From positions 5,332,001 through 5,396,000 of the forward strand of contig NZ_CP109496.1 of NCBI RefSeq assembly GCF_036231355.1: a stretch of 64,000 bases of DNA. Direction: 5' to 3'. Source of the DNA: Streptomyces sp. NBC_01431. Its GTDB lineage: Bacteria > Actinomycetota > Actinomycetes > Streptomycetales > Streptomycetaceae. Position numbers and translations under genes: made by a program. Shown piece by piece: positions 16,587 to 26,214 of the stretch (position 1 is its first letter; the number at the start of each line of letters is the position of its first letter). The notes beneath the pieces were generated by a model, which saw nothing but the letters and a program-made list of their open reading frames with translations, did no database searches and was not told the origin of the DNA.

Positions 16587-19500
16587 TTACTGCGTGACCT
16601 TCTCGATGATCACGCTGCCGGTGCCCGCGGCCGTGCCGCGCTCGTTCACCAGCTGCACGGTGCCGAAGAACTGGCGCCCCTCGGGCGCCGCGGCCGCCGC
16701 GACGACATCCGCCGTCACCTGCGCGGACGCACCGCCCGCGAGCTTCACGGACGCGTTCTCATCGACCTTCACGGTGCCGAGCGAGGGCGCGAAGTACACG
16801 TCCTTGTAGGCGTACGTCGTCGAGCCGGACGGGACCGCGTAGCCCGCCACCTGGATCGTGTACGTGCCCGCGGCCGGCTTGACCAGGCTGACCGACTCGT
16901 CCGAGCTGCTGGTCGTGGACTTGCCGACGGTCTTGCCGCTCTGGTCCAGGACGTACAGGTCGAGGTCGGCGCCCGGGTCGGACGTGCCGCCGATCGAGAC
17001 GTCCAGGCGCTCCACACCGGCGCCGATGGTGACCGTACTGGTCTGCGTCTCACCGGGCTTGATGGTCGGCGTGGCGACCTTCGCGGAGCCCAGCGAGCCG
17101 CCCTTCAGCTTCCCGTCGAGAGCGGCGAAGCCGTTGGCGACGGTCCACTTGACGGGGGCCGCGGTGGAGACCTTGGCCTCCGGCACCGTCTGAGTGGCCG
17201 GGTCGAAGGTGACGCCGAGCACCGAGACGTCCAGCTTGAAGGAGTTGTCCAGGTACGGCGACGTACGCCGCGCCTCGACCTCGATCTCCCAGACGCCGGC
17301 CTGCGGGTTCGCGTACGAGCGCAGGTCCGGGCGGCAGGTGTTGGCTGGGTTGTCGTAGTTCGGGTAGCAGCTCGGCGTCGCGGTGGTGTCGAGGGCCACA
17401 CCGTAGGGGTGGATCGAGATGAAGCGGGTCTGGCTGCCGGAGCGCAGCGCGCCCATGCGGACTTCCAGGTTCTTCGCGCCCGCCGGGACGGTCAGGAAGT
17501 ACGACTTGGTGGAGTTGCGCTGCACCGTCGAGGAGGCCGTGAAGGTGTAGCCGGGCCCGGCGACCGGGGTCGCGACGATGACCGTGGCCATGATCTGCTG
17601 GTCGACGCCGACCGTCTTGGGGTCGTCGACCTGGAGGATCGCGCTGTGCACGCCGCCGGACCTGGGCTGCGCCTGCACCTTGACGGTGACGGCCTTGCCG
17701 AGCGGCAGGCTCACCTCGTCGCCGCCCAGCACCTTGAACGTGCCGTCGTCGTTCTTGAACGACAGCTTGTGCCGGACGTTCTGGTCCGGGCCAGTGGTGC
17801 GGGTGACGGTGACGTCGTACGTCTTCTTCTGTCCGGTCTTCAGGCCGCTCTCGCGGTCGTAGATGCCGGTGCCGACGTTCGGCGTCTTCAGTGCGGAGCC
17901 GAGCACGCTGGAGACCGGGGCCGTGACCGTGTACTCGTGGGCCGGAGCCCGCTTCTTCGCGGACTGCTTGATCGCGTCCCAGGCGCCCACGATGTTGATG
18001 AGGCCGGCGCCCTCCTGGTAGGCCTGAACGCCCTTGATGTGCTTGGCCGTTGAGGTGAGCGCGGTGCGCAGGTCGGCCGGCGGCAGGTCGATGCCCTGCT
18101 CCTTGGCGGCGGACAGCAGCAGCGCCGAGGCGCCGGCGGCCTGCGGGGAGGCCATCGAGGTGCCCTGGAGCATCGAGTAGCCGGCCGGCAGGGCGTAGCC
18201 CGCCTCCTTGACCGGGCTGCCGGGCAGCCAGGTCTGGGTGGAGTTGATGGCCGCGCCGGGGGCGGTGAGGGTCGGCGTGAAGCCGCCGTCCTCACGCGGG
18301 CCGCGCGAGGAGAACGGCATCATCTGGTAGTCCGTGGACACCCCGGAGCCGTAGTTGGCGGCCCAGGTCTCCTTGGAGATGCTCGCCCCGACGGAGATGA
18401 CGTGGTCGGCGAGGCCGGGGTCACCGATGGTGTTGACGCCCGGCCCGTCGTTGCCGGCCGAGATGACCAGCTGGACGCCGTAGGTGTCGATGAGGCGCTT
18501 GTAGAGCTCGGCGCGCGCGTTGTTGCCGTCGTTGAGCGCGGGCAGGCCGCCGATCGACATGTTGACGATGTCGACGTGGCGGTTGGTGACCAGGTCGATC
18601 ATGCCCTCGGTCAGCGCGATGTTGGTACAGCCGCCGTCCCAGTTGCAGGCGCGCGAGGAGACGATCTTCGCGCCGGGCGCGGCCCCGCTCATCTTGCCGC
18701 CGAACAGGCCGTTGGCGGAGGTGATGCCCGCGACGTGGGTGCCGTGCTCGGACTCGATCACGCCGATGTTGACGTAGTCGGAGGTGTGTCCGGCCGCGTC
18801 GTACGCCACGTTCTTGCGTATCTCGACGGTGAACGGGATGCGCTTGTCGGCGCCCGTGATCGGGTCCGTCTTGTTCTCGCCGAAGTAGCCGACCTGAAAG
18901 CCGTCCTTGTACGGCTTCATCGGCTCGTCGTCCGAGAAGTCGTGGTTGTTGTTCAGGTCCACACGGACGGTCTGGGCGACCGGGTCGTAGAGGACGCCCC
19001 AGCTGTCGGTGGTGTCGCCGTCCCGGTTGAGGTCACCGGCCGCGTCGCCGCCCGCGGTGGCCTTCTCCGAGAAGGTGGCGAAGTCGTACGACCCCGCCGG
19101 GGCCGTCCACGTTTTGCCGCCGGCGGTGAACGTGGGCCCGGACACCGCCGAGTTGGCGCGTAGCCAGGTGCCGTCGTTGTCCTGCACCGGATCGGTCGAG
19201 GTGACCCAGTCGACGATCTTGCGCTCGCCGGTGGTGGTCTTCTGGAGCGCCGGGTGACCGATGTCGACACCCGAGTCCAGGATGCCGATGGTGACCCCGC
19301 GGCCGTCCGCCTGGGGGTGCTGCTTCACGAAGTCGACCGCGCCCGTCTCGAAGTTCGGGTTGTACGGGTTCTTCGCGGGCGTGTCCTTGCCGGGTGCCGG
19401 GTAGCTGCCCGAAGTACGCAGCCGCGGTGCGGACTTCGAGGTATCGCCCGAGGGGGTCGGGTCGTCCAGCTGGATGTCCTGCTTGAGGTCGATGCCGTGC

Positions 19501-19919
19501 ACCGAGGGCAGCTTCGCGGCCGCCTTGAGCGCCGCCTCGGCCCGTGCCATGGGCAGCGTGGCCCGCACGTAGCCGAGCTTGTCGTCCTGCTTGCCCACGG
19601 TCGCCCCCGCGACCGCGCCGAACTGCTTGCTGACGTCGGAGGTGGCGCCGGGCTGGGTGGCCACCATCACGGTGACCGTCTTGTCGCCCTTGGCCTGTGC
19701 CTCGGCGAGCTGCTGCTCGTCGGCCTTGCCGAGCTTGTCCTCGGCGGTCTTGGCCGGAGCGGTCTTCACCGGCGGCGCGGCCGACGGGCCGTCGCCGCCT
19801 CGCGCGGCGAAGGCCGGTGCGGCGCCCGCCGTGACGAGCGCGGTCACCAGACCGGCCGCGGCGGCTATTCGGGCCGTGCGTCTCGCCCCGGGTATGGAGC
19901 GCGGGGAGTCAGTGGTCAT
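16587..19919 (-). CDS. Secreted S8 subtilisin-like serine protease, large
   Basis: 1110 residues. The N-terminal signal peptide (about 1-38) has twin Arg before the hydrophobic core and ends PAFAA. An inhibitor-type prodomain runs to about 170. The S8 catalytic domain has the triad D215 (ILDSGVDIGHP), H392 (HGTHVAG) and S588 (GTSMASPQ). The gap between Asp and His is much larger than in plain subtilisins; the extra 100 or so residues include acidic DLNRDGD and DLNNNHDFSDDE segments that look like calcium-binding loops. After about 660 come beta-rich domains, the last resembling a PPC domain (GADLDLYVLDQ, AGTYTIQVAGY). It should act outside the cell on proteins. It is monocistronic and ends in a hairpin. 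Confidence 0.93.
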   Translation of the reverse strand: MTTDSPRSIPGARRTARIAAAAGLVTALVTAGAAPAFAARGGDGPSAAPPVKTAPAKTAEDKLGKADEQQLAEAQAKGDKTVTVMVATQPGATSDVSKQFGAVAGATVGKQDDKLGYVRATLPMARAEAALKAAAKLPSVHGIDLKQDIQLDDPTPSGDTSKSAPRLRTSGSYPAPGKDTPAKNPYNPNFETGAVDFVKQHPQADGRGVTIGILDSGVDIGHPALQKTTTGERKIVDWVTSTDPVQDNDGTWLRANSAVSGPTFTAGGKTWTAPAGSYDFATFSEKATAGGDAAGDLNRDGDTTDSWGVLYDPVAQTVRVDLNNNHDFSDDEPMKPYKDGFQVGYFGENKTDPITGADKRIPFTVEIRKNVAYDAAGHTSDYVNIGVIESEHGTHVAGITSANGLFGGKMSGAAPGAKIVSSRACNWDGGCTNIALTEGMIDLVTNRHVDIVNMSIGGLPALNDGNNARAELYKRLIDTYGVQLVISAGNDGPGVNTIGDPGLADHVISVGASISKETWAANYGSGVSTDYQMMPFSSRGPREDGGFTPTLTAPGAAINSTQTWLPGSPVKEAGYALPAGYSMLQGTSMASPQAAGASALLLSAAKEQGIDLPPADLRTALTSTAKHIKGVQAYQEGAGLINIVGAWDAIKQSAKKRAPAHEYTVTAPVSSVLGSALKTPNVGTGIYDRESGLKTGQKKTYDVTVTRTTGPDQNVRHKLSFKNDDGTFKVLGGDEVSLPLGKAVTVKVQAQPRSGGVHSAILQVDDPKTVGVDQQIMATVIVATPVAGPGYTFTASSTVQRNSTKSYFLTVPAGAKNLEVRMGALRSGSQTRFISIHPYGVALDTTATPSCYPNYDNPANTCRPDLRSYANPQAGVWEIEVEARRTSPYLDNSFKLDVSVLGVTFDPATQTVPEAKVSTAAPVKWTVANGFAALDGKLKGGSLGSAKVATPTIKPGETQTSTVTIGAGVERLDVSIGGTSDPGADLDLYVLDQSGKTVGKSTTSSSDESVSLVKPAAGTYTIQVAGYAVPSGSTTYAYKDVYFAPSLGTVKVDENASVKLAGGASAQVTADVVAAAAAPEGRQFFGTVQLVNERGTAAGTGSVIIEKVTQ

Positions 19920-20137
19920 TCAGCATCCCTGGTATGTGGGTAAGGATCCGGCGGTGCGAAGTCGGTTCGCATTTCGGTGCCGGATGACCGCTGAGCATGG
20001 CCTATGTATCAGTTGTTTGTGGAGAGTTGACCGTTACGTGATGTGAACATGGCGTATTCCCGCCACCGCGCCCCACCCGCCACGGGGCGCGCGCCGGATC
20101 GTCGCGTCGGAACCCCGCGCCCGCGCGCCGCGCCCCG

Positions 20138-20143
20138 TAACCT
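20138..20143 (+). promoter_or_regulatory. -10-like TAACCT, leaderless Nudix gene
   Basis: TAACCT lies 6 bases before ATG 20150, with no ribosome site between. Confidence 0.4.
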
Positions 20144-20149
20144 CACTGG

Positions 20150-20620
20150 ATGAACAAGGAGTTGCGGGTGGCGGCCTACGCCGTATGCGTACGGGAAACG
20201 GCCGGTGTGCAGGAGATCCTGCTGGCCCGCTGGGTCGGCAGGGACGGCGCCAAGCGGTGGACGCTGCCGGGCGGCGGCATGGACCACGGCGAGGACCCCA
20301 TCGACACGGTGGTGCGCGAGGCCGACGAGGAGACCGGGTACGCCGTCGAGCCGGTCCGGCTGCTCGGCATCGACTCGATCAACCGCCGCTACCCGCGCAA
20401 ACTGGGCATGTTCGCCGACTTCCAGGGTCTGCGCATCGTGTACGAGGGCCGGATCACCGGCGGTGAACTGCGCCACGAGACCAACGGCTCCACCGACCTG
20501 GCCGCCTGGCACCCCCTCGCCGAGGTGACCGCGCTCGACCGGGTCGAACTCGTCGACACCGGCGTGGAGTTGTGGCGTTCCCGGCCGCTGCTGGGCCGGG
20601 TGTCGGTTCCCCGAGGCTGA
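20150..20620 (+). CDS. Nudix hydrolase
   Basis: 156 residues. A complete Nudix box lies at residues 42-64 (G-x5-E48, R56-E57, E60-E61-x-G63), which binds the metal and cleaves nucleoside-diphosphate-linked substrates. The preceding strand has the usual WTLPGGG entry. Substrate is not predictable from the sequence; candidates include oxidised nucleotides, NDP-sugars or ADP-ribose. It is a single gene divergent from the subtilase across 230 bp. The start is backed by a -10-like TAACCT 6 bases upstream. Confidence 0.9.
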   Translation: MNKELRVAAYAVCVRETAGVQEILLARWVGRDGAKRWTLPGGGMDHGEDPIDTVVREADEETGYAVEPVRLLGIDSINRRYPRKLGMFADFQGLRIVYEGRITGGELRHETNGSTDLAAWHPLAEVTALDRVELVDTGVELWRSRPLLGRVSVPRG

Positions 20621-20672
20621 CCGCGGGCGGCGGGCCGTTCCCCTCCTGAAGGCCCGCCGCCCGCGGCCCGCC

Positions 20673-21743
20673 TCAGCGGGGCAGTACCACCACGTAGGCG
20701 GCGGGCTCCCGTTCGGTGGAGGCCATCAACGCGGTGCGCACCACGGTCGCCTGCTGCTCAAGAGCCTCGCGCAGCTTCCTCGGCGTGATGTGGACGACGG
20801 TGATCCCGAGCCGCTCCAGCGTCTCGCGCTTGCGCGCGTACTCCGACCATTCCCCCCGTTCCCGGCTCCGCTCGAACAGGGCGGACCCCGTGTCGTCGTC
20901 CTGGCGCGGCGCCCGGGTGTCCAGCTCCACCGCCACCGCCTGGTCGGGCCAGTACGCGTCGAGGCCGCCCAGGTGCGGGCCCCCCGGAAGGCGCAGGTCC
21001 ACGTTCCACAGCGGGTCCGGAAGACCGTGCTCGCGCACCATCGTGTAGAGCCGCTCCTCGGCGATCGAGCGCCCCTCGGCGAGCAGCGCGTCCACAGCGT
21101 CCACGACATGGGGCCGGCCCAGCAGCCTGGCCTGCGTCAACTCCCCTACGATCGCTGCCGGTTCGGTGTGTCCGCAGCGCACCGCCTCGGTGAGGAGGCG
21201 GCGTACCGCCTGGGCGTCGGAGAGCGTGGCGACCGCGTCGGCGAGTGCCCGCGGCACCGGCGCCACCGGCACCCCGGTGATCATCTCGGCGGCGGGCATC
21301 ACCTGGGCCCGCACCAACTGGACACAGCCTGTGGAGCGCAGCCGCCGGGAGCGCGGCACCAGGATCTCGATCCGGTCGAGCGAGAGCAGCGGGGGAGCGG
21401 AGGAGAACCGGTGCAGCGCGAGCGCCGCGAGCCCGGTGACGATCGCCTGCGGCGCCGCGGCGCGGGCCTGGCCCTGCGTCGGGACGGCCTTGGTGCGCCC
21501 GGCCGCCGGCCACCCCGCGTACAGCAGCGCGGCGTGCAGCCGCTCCTCGCTGGTGGCCGGGCCGGGGTGCAGCACGTACACCCCCGGAAGCAGTTGCTGC
21601 CAGGGGCCGCCGGGCCGGCACTGGGCGGCGGTCCGGGCGGTCGAAACCCCGTGCGCACGCAGCTGGTTGGCGGAGAGTACACGCCGCTGGACATCGGTGA
21701 GGTGGCTCAGGGGGCGGGGGGAGAGCGGGGTGTTGTGGTTCAT
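20673..21743 (-). CDS. AbiEi-like N-terminus plus DUF559-like nuclease-fold C-terminus
   Basis: 356 residues. Residues 15-60 look like the AbiEi-antitoxin-type winged helix common in actinobacteria (VLSANQLRAHGVS, QLLPGVYVLHPGP). The middle resembles the DUF2075/AbiEi spacer with ITGVPVAPVPRALAD. The C-terminal 110 residues match the DUF559/Vsr-like endonuclease fold: SIAEERLYTMVREHGLPDP, LDAYWPDQAVAVELD with catalytic-type Asp/Glu residues, ERSRERGEWSEYARKRETLERLGITVVHITP. Many copies of this architecture exist per actinobacterial genome. Their role is unclear and no partner toxin is adjacent. It is convergent with the Nudix gene. Confidence 0.65.
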   Translation of the reverse strand: MNHNTPLSPRPLSHLTDVQRRVLSANQLRAHGVSTARTAAQCRPGGPWQQLLPGVYVLHPGPATSEERLHAALLYAGWPAAGRTKAVPTQGQARAAAPQAIVTGLAALALHRFSSAPPLLSLDRIEILVPRSRRLRSTGCVQLVRAQVMPAAEMITGVPVAPVPRALADAVATLSDAQAVRRLLTEAVRCGHTEPAAIVGELTQARLLGRPHVVDAVDALLAEGRSIAEERLYTMVREHGLPDPLWNVDLRLPGGPHLGGLDAYWPDQAVAVELDTRAPRQDDDTGSALFERSRERGEWSEYARKRETLERLGITVVHITPRKLREALEQQATVVRTALMASTEREPAAYVVVLPR

Positions 21744-21879
21744 GCTCCGGGGTTTCCCGCAGCCGGACCGCCCGCTAACCGCTGTTACACGGCCGTCGAC
21801 AAATCAGGACAACCCCGTCCTAAAGTACGGGCGTTCGACTGCCGATCAGGGGGCCCCGTGCGGGCCCCCCGACCGACCC

Positions 21880-24450
21880 TCAGCGTGCGGCGGCCGCCGC
21901 CGCGTCGCAGGCCTGGCCGCGCAGTGAGCGCGCCAGGTCGTCACGGGCTTCCAGGACCAGGCGGCGCAGCGCCGGGGCCGCGTCCTGGTGCCCGGTCAGC
22001 CACGCGTCGGTCGCGGCCAGCGTCCGCTCGTCGCCCTGGAGCCCGGGGAAGAGGCCCTTGACGATGTCCATGCCGATCTGGATGGACCGCTCGGCCCACA
22101 CCCGCTCGATCGCCTCGAAGTACTTCGGGGCGTACGGGGCGATCAACTCCCGCTGCGAGGAGTGGCCGAAGCCCGCGATGGTCGCCTCGACGAGCGCGTT
22201 CGAGAGCGCGTCCGACTCCACCACCTGGGCCCAGGCCTGTGCCTTGACCGCCTCCGAGGGGCGCGCCGCCAGGCAGCGCACCTGGTGGCGCTTGCCGGAC
22301 GCCGTGTCGTCGCGGGCCAGTTCGCCGTCGATGTCCGACTCGTAGGCGATGCCGTGCGAGGCCAGCGGTTCGAGCAGCGCCCAGCGCAGCTCCTGGTCGA
22401 CGTCGAGCCCGTCGATCTTCGCCGAGCCCGCGAGCAGCCCCTTCAGGAGCTGGAAGTCGGCTTCGGTGGTGGCCGTCGCCGCGAAGAACCGGGCCCAGGT
22501 CAGCTGGTGCTGGCTGCCCGGCTCGGCGAGCCGCAGCTCGTGCAGGGCGCCCTCGGCGAGCAGCCGGCCGCCCTCCTCGCGCCACTCGGGCGCCGCGTAG
22601 TGGACGATCGCCGACTGTGCCCAGGCGTGCAGCATCTGGAGCACGCCGATGTCCGACTCGCGGCCCGCGTGCGCGAGGACCAGGGAGATGAAGTCGCGGG
22701 CCGGCATCAGCGCGTCCCGCGTCAGGTTCCACAGCGCGGACCAGCACAGGGCGCGCGCGAGGGGGTCGGTGATGTCGCCGAGGTGGGCGCGCAGGGTGGC
22801 GAGTGAGCCCTCCTCGAAGCGGATCTTGCAGTAGGTCAGGTCGTCGTCGTTGACCAGGATCAGATCGGGTCGCTCGGATCCGGCGAGGCCGTCGATGACG
22901 GTGCGCGCGCCCTCGACGTCGGCCTCGGCGCGGGCGTAGCGCACCAGGCCGCCGGCCTCGTTGCGGTAGAGCCCGACCGCGACGCGGTGCGGGCGCGGCT
23001 CGTCGCCCTCCTGGAGCACGGCGAGCTCGGTGATGCGGTCGGCGGCGTCGTAAGTGACCACCGGCGTAAGGGAGTTGACTCCGGCCGTCTGGAGCCAGGA
23101 CCGCGACCAGGTGGCCATGTCGCGCCCCGAGACCTCCTCCAGGACCGAAAGCAGGTCGCCCAGGCGGGTGTTGCCGTAGGCGTGCCGCTTGAAGTAGCGC
23201 CGCGCGCCTTCGAGGAAGTCGTCGCGGCCGACGTAGGCGACGAGCTGCTTGAGGACGGCCGCGCCCTTGGCGTACGTGATCCCGTCGAAGTTGAGCTTGG
23301 CGTCCTCCAGGTCACGGATGTCGGCCGTGATCGGGTGCGTGGACGGCAGCTGGTCGGCGCGGTACGCCCACGCCTTGCGGTTGTTGGCGAAGGTCACCCA
23401 GCTGTTGGTGAAGCGCGTCGCCTCGGCCAGCGAGAACGAGCCCATGAAGTCCGCGAAGGACTCCTTCAGCCACAGGTCGTCCCACCACACCATGGTGACC
23501 AGGTCGCCGAACCACATGTGCGCCATCTCGTGCAGGATGACGTTGGCCCGGCGCTCGTAGGCGGCCTGCGTCACCTTGCCGCGGTAGATGTACTCCTCGC
23601 GGAAGGTCACCAGACCCGGGTTCTCCATCGCGCCCAGGTTGTACTCGGGCACGAACGCCTGGTCGTACTTCCCGAACGGGTACGGGAAGTCGAAGTTCTC
23701 GTGGAAGAAGTCCAGGCCCTGCTTGGTGACCAGGAAGACGTCGTCGGAGTCGAAGTGCTTGGCGAGCCCCTTGCGGCACATGGCGCCGAGCGGGATCTCC
23801 AGCGTGCGGCCGTCTTCGAAGGTGCGCGTGTAGGAGTCCGTGACGTAGTGGTACGGACCCGCGACAACGCACGTGATGTACGTCGAGATCGGCTCGGTCA
23901 CCGCGAAGCGCCAGCGTCCGTCCGGCTCCTGGCCGCCCGCGCCGTTGGACCACACCGTCCAGCCCTCGGGGGCCAGCGCCTCGAAGACGAAGGGGGCCTT
24001 GAGGTCGGGCTGTTCGAAGTTGGCGAAGACGCGGCGCGAGTCGGCGGGCTCGTACTGCGTGTAGAGGTAGACCTCGCCGTCCTCCGGGTCGACGAAGCGG
24101 TGCATGCCCTCGCCGGTCCTGCTGTACGCGCACTGGGCGTCGACCACGAGGACGTTCTCCTCGGCCAGGTCGTCGAGCGCGATCCGGTTGCCGTCGAAGA
24201 CCTCGGCCGGGTCGAGCGCGCGGCCGTTCAGCGTCACCGCGGTCACCGAGGGGGCGATCAGATCGGCGAACGTCGAGGCGCCGGGCCGCGCCGAGCGGAA
24301 CCGGATGGTCGTCAGCGAGCGGAAGGTGCGGGGCCTGTCCGGGGCGTCCCCGACCGCGGACCGCAGGTCCAGGGCCACTTCATAGCCCTCGACGGACAGC
24401 AGCTCGGCCCGCTCGCGGGCCTCGTCGCGGGACAGATTCTCACCGGGCAC
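21880..24450 (-). CDS. pepN: Aminopeptidase N (M1 family), copy 2
   Basis: 856 residues from GTG 24450 (AGGAG at 24456-24460 fits this GTG better than the one 6 bases earlier). It has the same build as pepN1 at 11901-14474: GAMEN around M275, zinc site HEMAH at 307-311, third ligand E330 in LKESFA, and a C-terminal helical domain. All catalytic residues are kept, so it should be active. The two copies are collinear over the whole length but clearly diverged, indicating an old duplication rather than a recent one. Substrate-pocket differences may give complementary specificities. It is divergent from the DsbA-family gene. Confidence 0.93.
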   Translation of the reverse strand: MPGENLSRDEARERAELLSVEGYEVALDLRSAVGDAPDRPRTFRSLTTIRFRSARPGASTFADLIAPSVTAVTLNGRALDPAEVFDGNRIALDDLAEENVLVVDAQCAYSRTGEGMHRFVDPEDGEVYLYTQYEPADSRRVFANFEQPDLKAPFVFEALAPEGWTVWSNGAGGQEPDGRWRFAVTEPISTYITCVVAGPYHYVTDSYTRTFEDGRTLEIPLGAMCRKGLAKHFDSDDVFLVTKQGLDFFHENFDFPYPFGKYDQAFVPEYNLGAMENPGLVTFREEYIYRGKVTQAAYERRANVILHEMAHMWFGDLVTMVWWDDLWLKESFADFMGSFSLAEATRFTNSWVTFANNRKAWAYRADQLPSTHPITADIRDLEDAKLNFDGITYAKGAAVLKQLVAYVGRDDFLEGARRYFKRHAYGNTRLGDLLSVLEEVSGRDMATWSRSWLQTAGVNSLTPVVTYDAADRITELAVLQEGDEPRPHRVAVGLYRNEAGGLVRYARAEADVEGARTVIDGLAGSERPDLILVNDDDLTYCKIRFEEGSLATLRAHLGDITDPLARALCWSALWNLTRDALMPARDFISLVLAHAGRESDIGVLQMLHAWAQSAIVHYAAPEWREEGGRLLAEGALHELRLAEPGSQHQLTWARFFAATATTEADFQLLKGLLAGSAKIDGLDVDQELRWALLEPLASHGIAYESDIDGELARDDTASGKRHQVRCLAARPSEAVKAQAWAQVVESDALSNALVEATIAGFGHSSQRELIAPYAPKYFEAIERVWAERSIQIGMDIVKGLFPGLQGDERTLAATDAWLTGHQDAAPALRRLVLEARDDLARSLRGQACDAAAAAAR

Positions 24451-24637
24451 GGGCACTCCTTCGTGTCTCGTTCGAATGGCTTCGATCCTCCCATGCCGGT
24501 CGGGCGGCGACCGAGGGGAATGTTCGAGCCGGGGGGTGGGGGGCGGAATGCTTTCGGCCACCGCCGGTGTTGCGCCGTACAGAAGGCTTGGTTGCCCGAC
24601 GCCGGCCGACGTTGCCCGACATTGCCCGAGGAGAGAC

Positions 24638-25288
24638 ATGCCCGAGTCCGCCAAGACCCCCGTCGACTTCTGGTTCGACCCGCTGTGCCCGTGGGCCTGG
24701 ATGACCTCGCGCTGGATGCTGGAGGTCGAGAAGGTCCGCGACGTGGAGGTCCGCTGGCACGTGATGAGTCTCGCGGTGCTGAACGAGGACCGGCTGGACG
24801 AGCTCCCCGAGCAGTACGCCGAGAACATGCGGCCCGGCGGCAAGGCCTGGGGCCCGGTGCGCGTGGTCATCGCCGCCCGGGAGCTGCACGGCGACGAGGT
24901 GGTGGGCAAGCTGTACACGGCGCTCGGCACCCGCTTCCACAACGAGGGCCTGGGCGTGACCCGCGACGCCATCGCCGCCGCCCTCAAGGACGTGGACCTG
25001 CCCGCCGAGCTCATCGACTACGCGGACCGGGACACCTACGACGTCCAGCTGCGGGCCTCCCACAAGGAGGGCATAGAGAAGGTCGGCCAGGACGTCGGCA
25101 CCCCGGTCATCGCCGTGCCGGGCGCGGACGGCGAGCAGATCGCCTTCTTCGGCCCGGTCGTCACCCCCGCCCCGCAGGGCGAGGCCGCGGCGAAGCTGTG
25201 GGACGGCACGCTGCTGGTGGCCGCCACCCCCGGCTTCTACGAGATCAAGCGCAGCCGCACGGTGGGCCCGGACTTCAGCAACCTCTGA
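24638..25288 (+). CDS. DsbA-family protein, mycothiol-dependent Rv2466c-like
   Basis: 216 residues from ATG 24638 behind GAGGAGAG. Thioredoxin-fold DsbA/FrnE protein closely following the M. tuberculosis Rv2466c pattern as I remember it (DFWFDPLCPW, SRWMLEVEKVRD, HVMSLAVLNE, AWGPVRV, VGTPVI). Rv2466c is a mycothiol-dependent reductase induced by oxidative stress, with a CPWC site. Here the site reads C17-P-W-A20, so the second Cys is missing, implying a monothiol mechanism in which mycothiol supplies the second thiol. It is followed by a perfect terminator hairpin and then sodF, both fitting oxidative-stress functions. Confidence 0.85.
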   Translation: MPESAKTPVDFWFDPLCPWAWMTSRWMLEVEKVRDVEVRWHVMSLAVLNEDRLDELPEQYAENMRPGGKAWGPVRVVIAARELHGDEVVGKLYTALGTRFHNEGLGVTRDAIAAALKDVDLPAELIDYADRDTYDVQLRASHKEGIEKVGQDVGTPVIAVPGADGEQIAFFGPVVTPAPQGEAAAKLWDGTLLVAATPGFYEIKRSRTVGPDFSNL

Positions 25289-25320
25289 GCCCCGGCGGGA
25301 CCTCTGGGTACCGGCAGGGA

Positions 25321-25355
25321 AAGGCCCCCGCGAGTCACGTCCTCGCGGGGGCCTT
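25321..25355. terminator. Terminator between DsbA-family gene and sodF
   Basis: Perfect 14-bp arms (25321-25334 and 25342-25355) with a 7-base loop, between convergent genes. Confidence 0.8.
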
Positions 25356-25537
25356 CCTGCATCCGCCTGCCGTCGTGAAGGGTGAGAAGACGATCACGAG
25401 GCAGGACGTTCTGAGCGGCCACGTGGAGCCCGGGGGCGCAAGCGCCCCGAAGGGGGGCGGGGCTGCGCCGCGTGGGCGCCACCGGCCAGCTGCGGCCCGC
25501 GGCGAACCGGCCGCACTTCCCGCGGGCGTTCGGCGAC

Positions 25538-26179
25538 CTACGGGGCGAGCAGCAGGGTGTTCCCCGCCTGCTTCGCGGCCGCGTAACGCTTCGCCACGTC
25601 CTGCCAGTTGACGACCCGCCACATGGCCTCGATGAAGTCGACCTTCTGGTTCCTGTACTGGAGGTAGAAGGCGTGCTCCCAGGCGTCGAAGACCAGGACC
25701 GGGGTCGAGCCCTGGCCCACGTTGCCCTGGTGGTCGTAGATCTGCTCGACCACGAGGCGGCCGCTGATCGGCTCGTAGGCCAGGACGCCCCAGCCCGATC
25801 CCTGAGTCGTCGCCGCGGCCTTGGTCAGCTGGGCCTTGAACTTGGCGAAGGAACCGAAGGATTCGGCGATGGCGTCGGCCAGCTCGCCGGTGCCGTCCTT
25901 GTCCAGGGGCTCGCCGCCGCCGTCACCCGTCATGTTGTGCCAGTAGATCGAGTGCAGGATGTGGCCGGAGAGGTGGAACGCGAGGTTCTTCTCCAGGCCG
26001 TTGATCGAGCCCCAGGCATCCGTGTCGCGGGCCTGGGCGAGCTGCTCCAGAGTGTCGTTCGCGCCCTTCACGTACGCCGCGTGGTGCTTGTCGTGGTGCA
26101 GCTCGATGATCTCGGGGCTGATGACCGGTTCGAGCGCCGCGTAGTCGTACGGAAGTTCAGGAAGCGTGTAAATGGCCAT
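25538..26179 (-). CDS. sodF: Superoxide dismutase, Fe/Mn family
   Basis: 213 residues from ATG 26179. Converts superoxide to oxygen and peroxide. The family marks are the N-terminal metal His28 in ELHHDKHHAAYV, the second in LAFHLSGHILHSIYW, the QGSGWGVLAYEP segment, and the Asp/His pair in DAWEHAFYLQY. Streptomyces uses this Fe-type enzyme when nickel is scarce and the Ni enzyme SodN when it is present, with the Fur-family repressor Nur as the switch. A Nur-type box lies 36-52 bases before the start codon (26215-26231). It is convergent with the DsbA-family gene. Confidence 0.95.
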   Translation of the reverse strand: MAIYTLPELPYDYAALEPVISPEIIELHHDKHHAAYVKGANDTLEQLAQARDTDAWGSINGLEKNLAFHLSGHILHSIYWHNMTGDGGGEPLDKDGTGELADAIAESFGSFAKFKAQLTKAAATTQGSGWGVLAYEPISGRLVVEQIYDHQGNVGQGSTPVLVFDAWEHAFYLQYRNQKVDFIEAMWRVVNWQDVAKRYAAAKQAGNTLLLAP

Positions 26180-26214
26180 GTCCGAGCCCTCCGACTGATC
26201 ACTGCGAATTCTTA

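Noticed and set aside
20673..21743. Type IV toxin-antitoxin system
   Set aside because: Only the AbiEi-like part is present; no AbiEii-type nucleotidyltransferase toxin gene is next to it.
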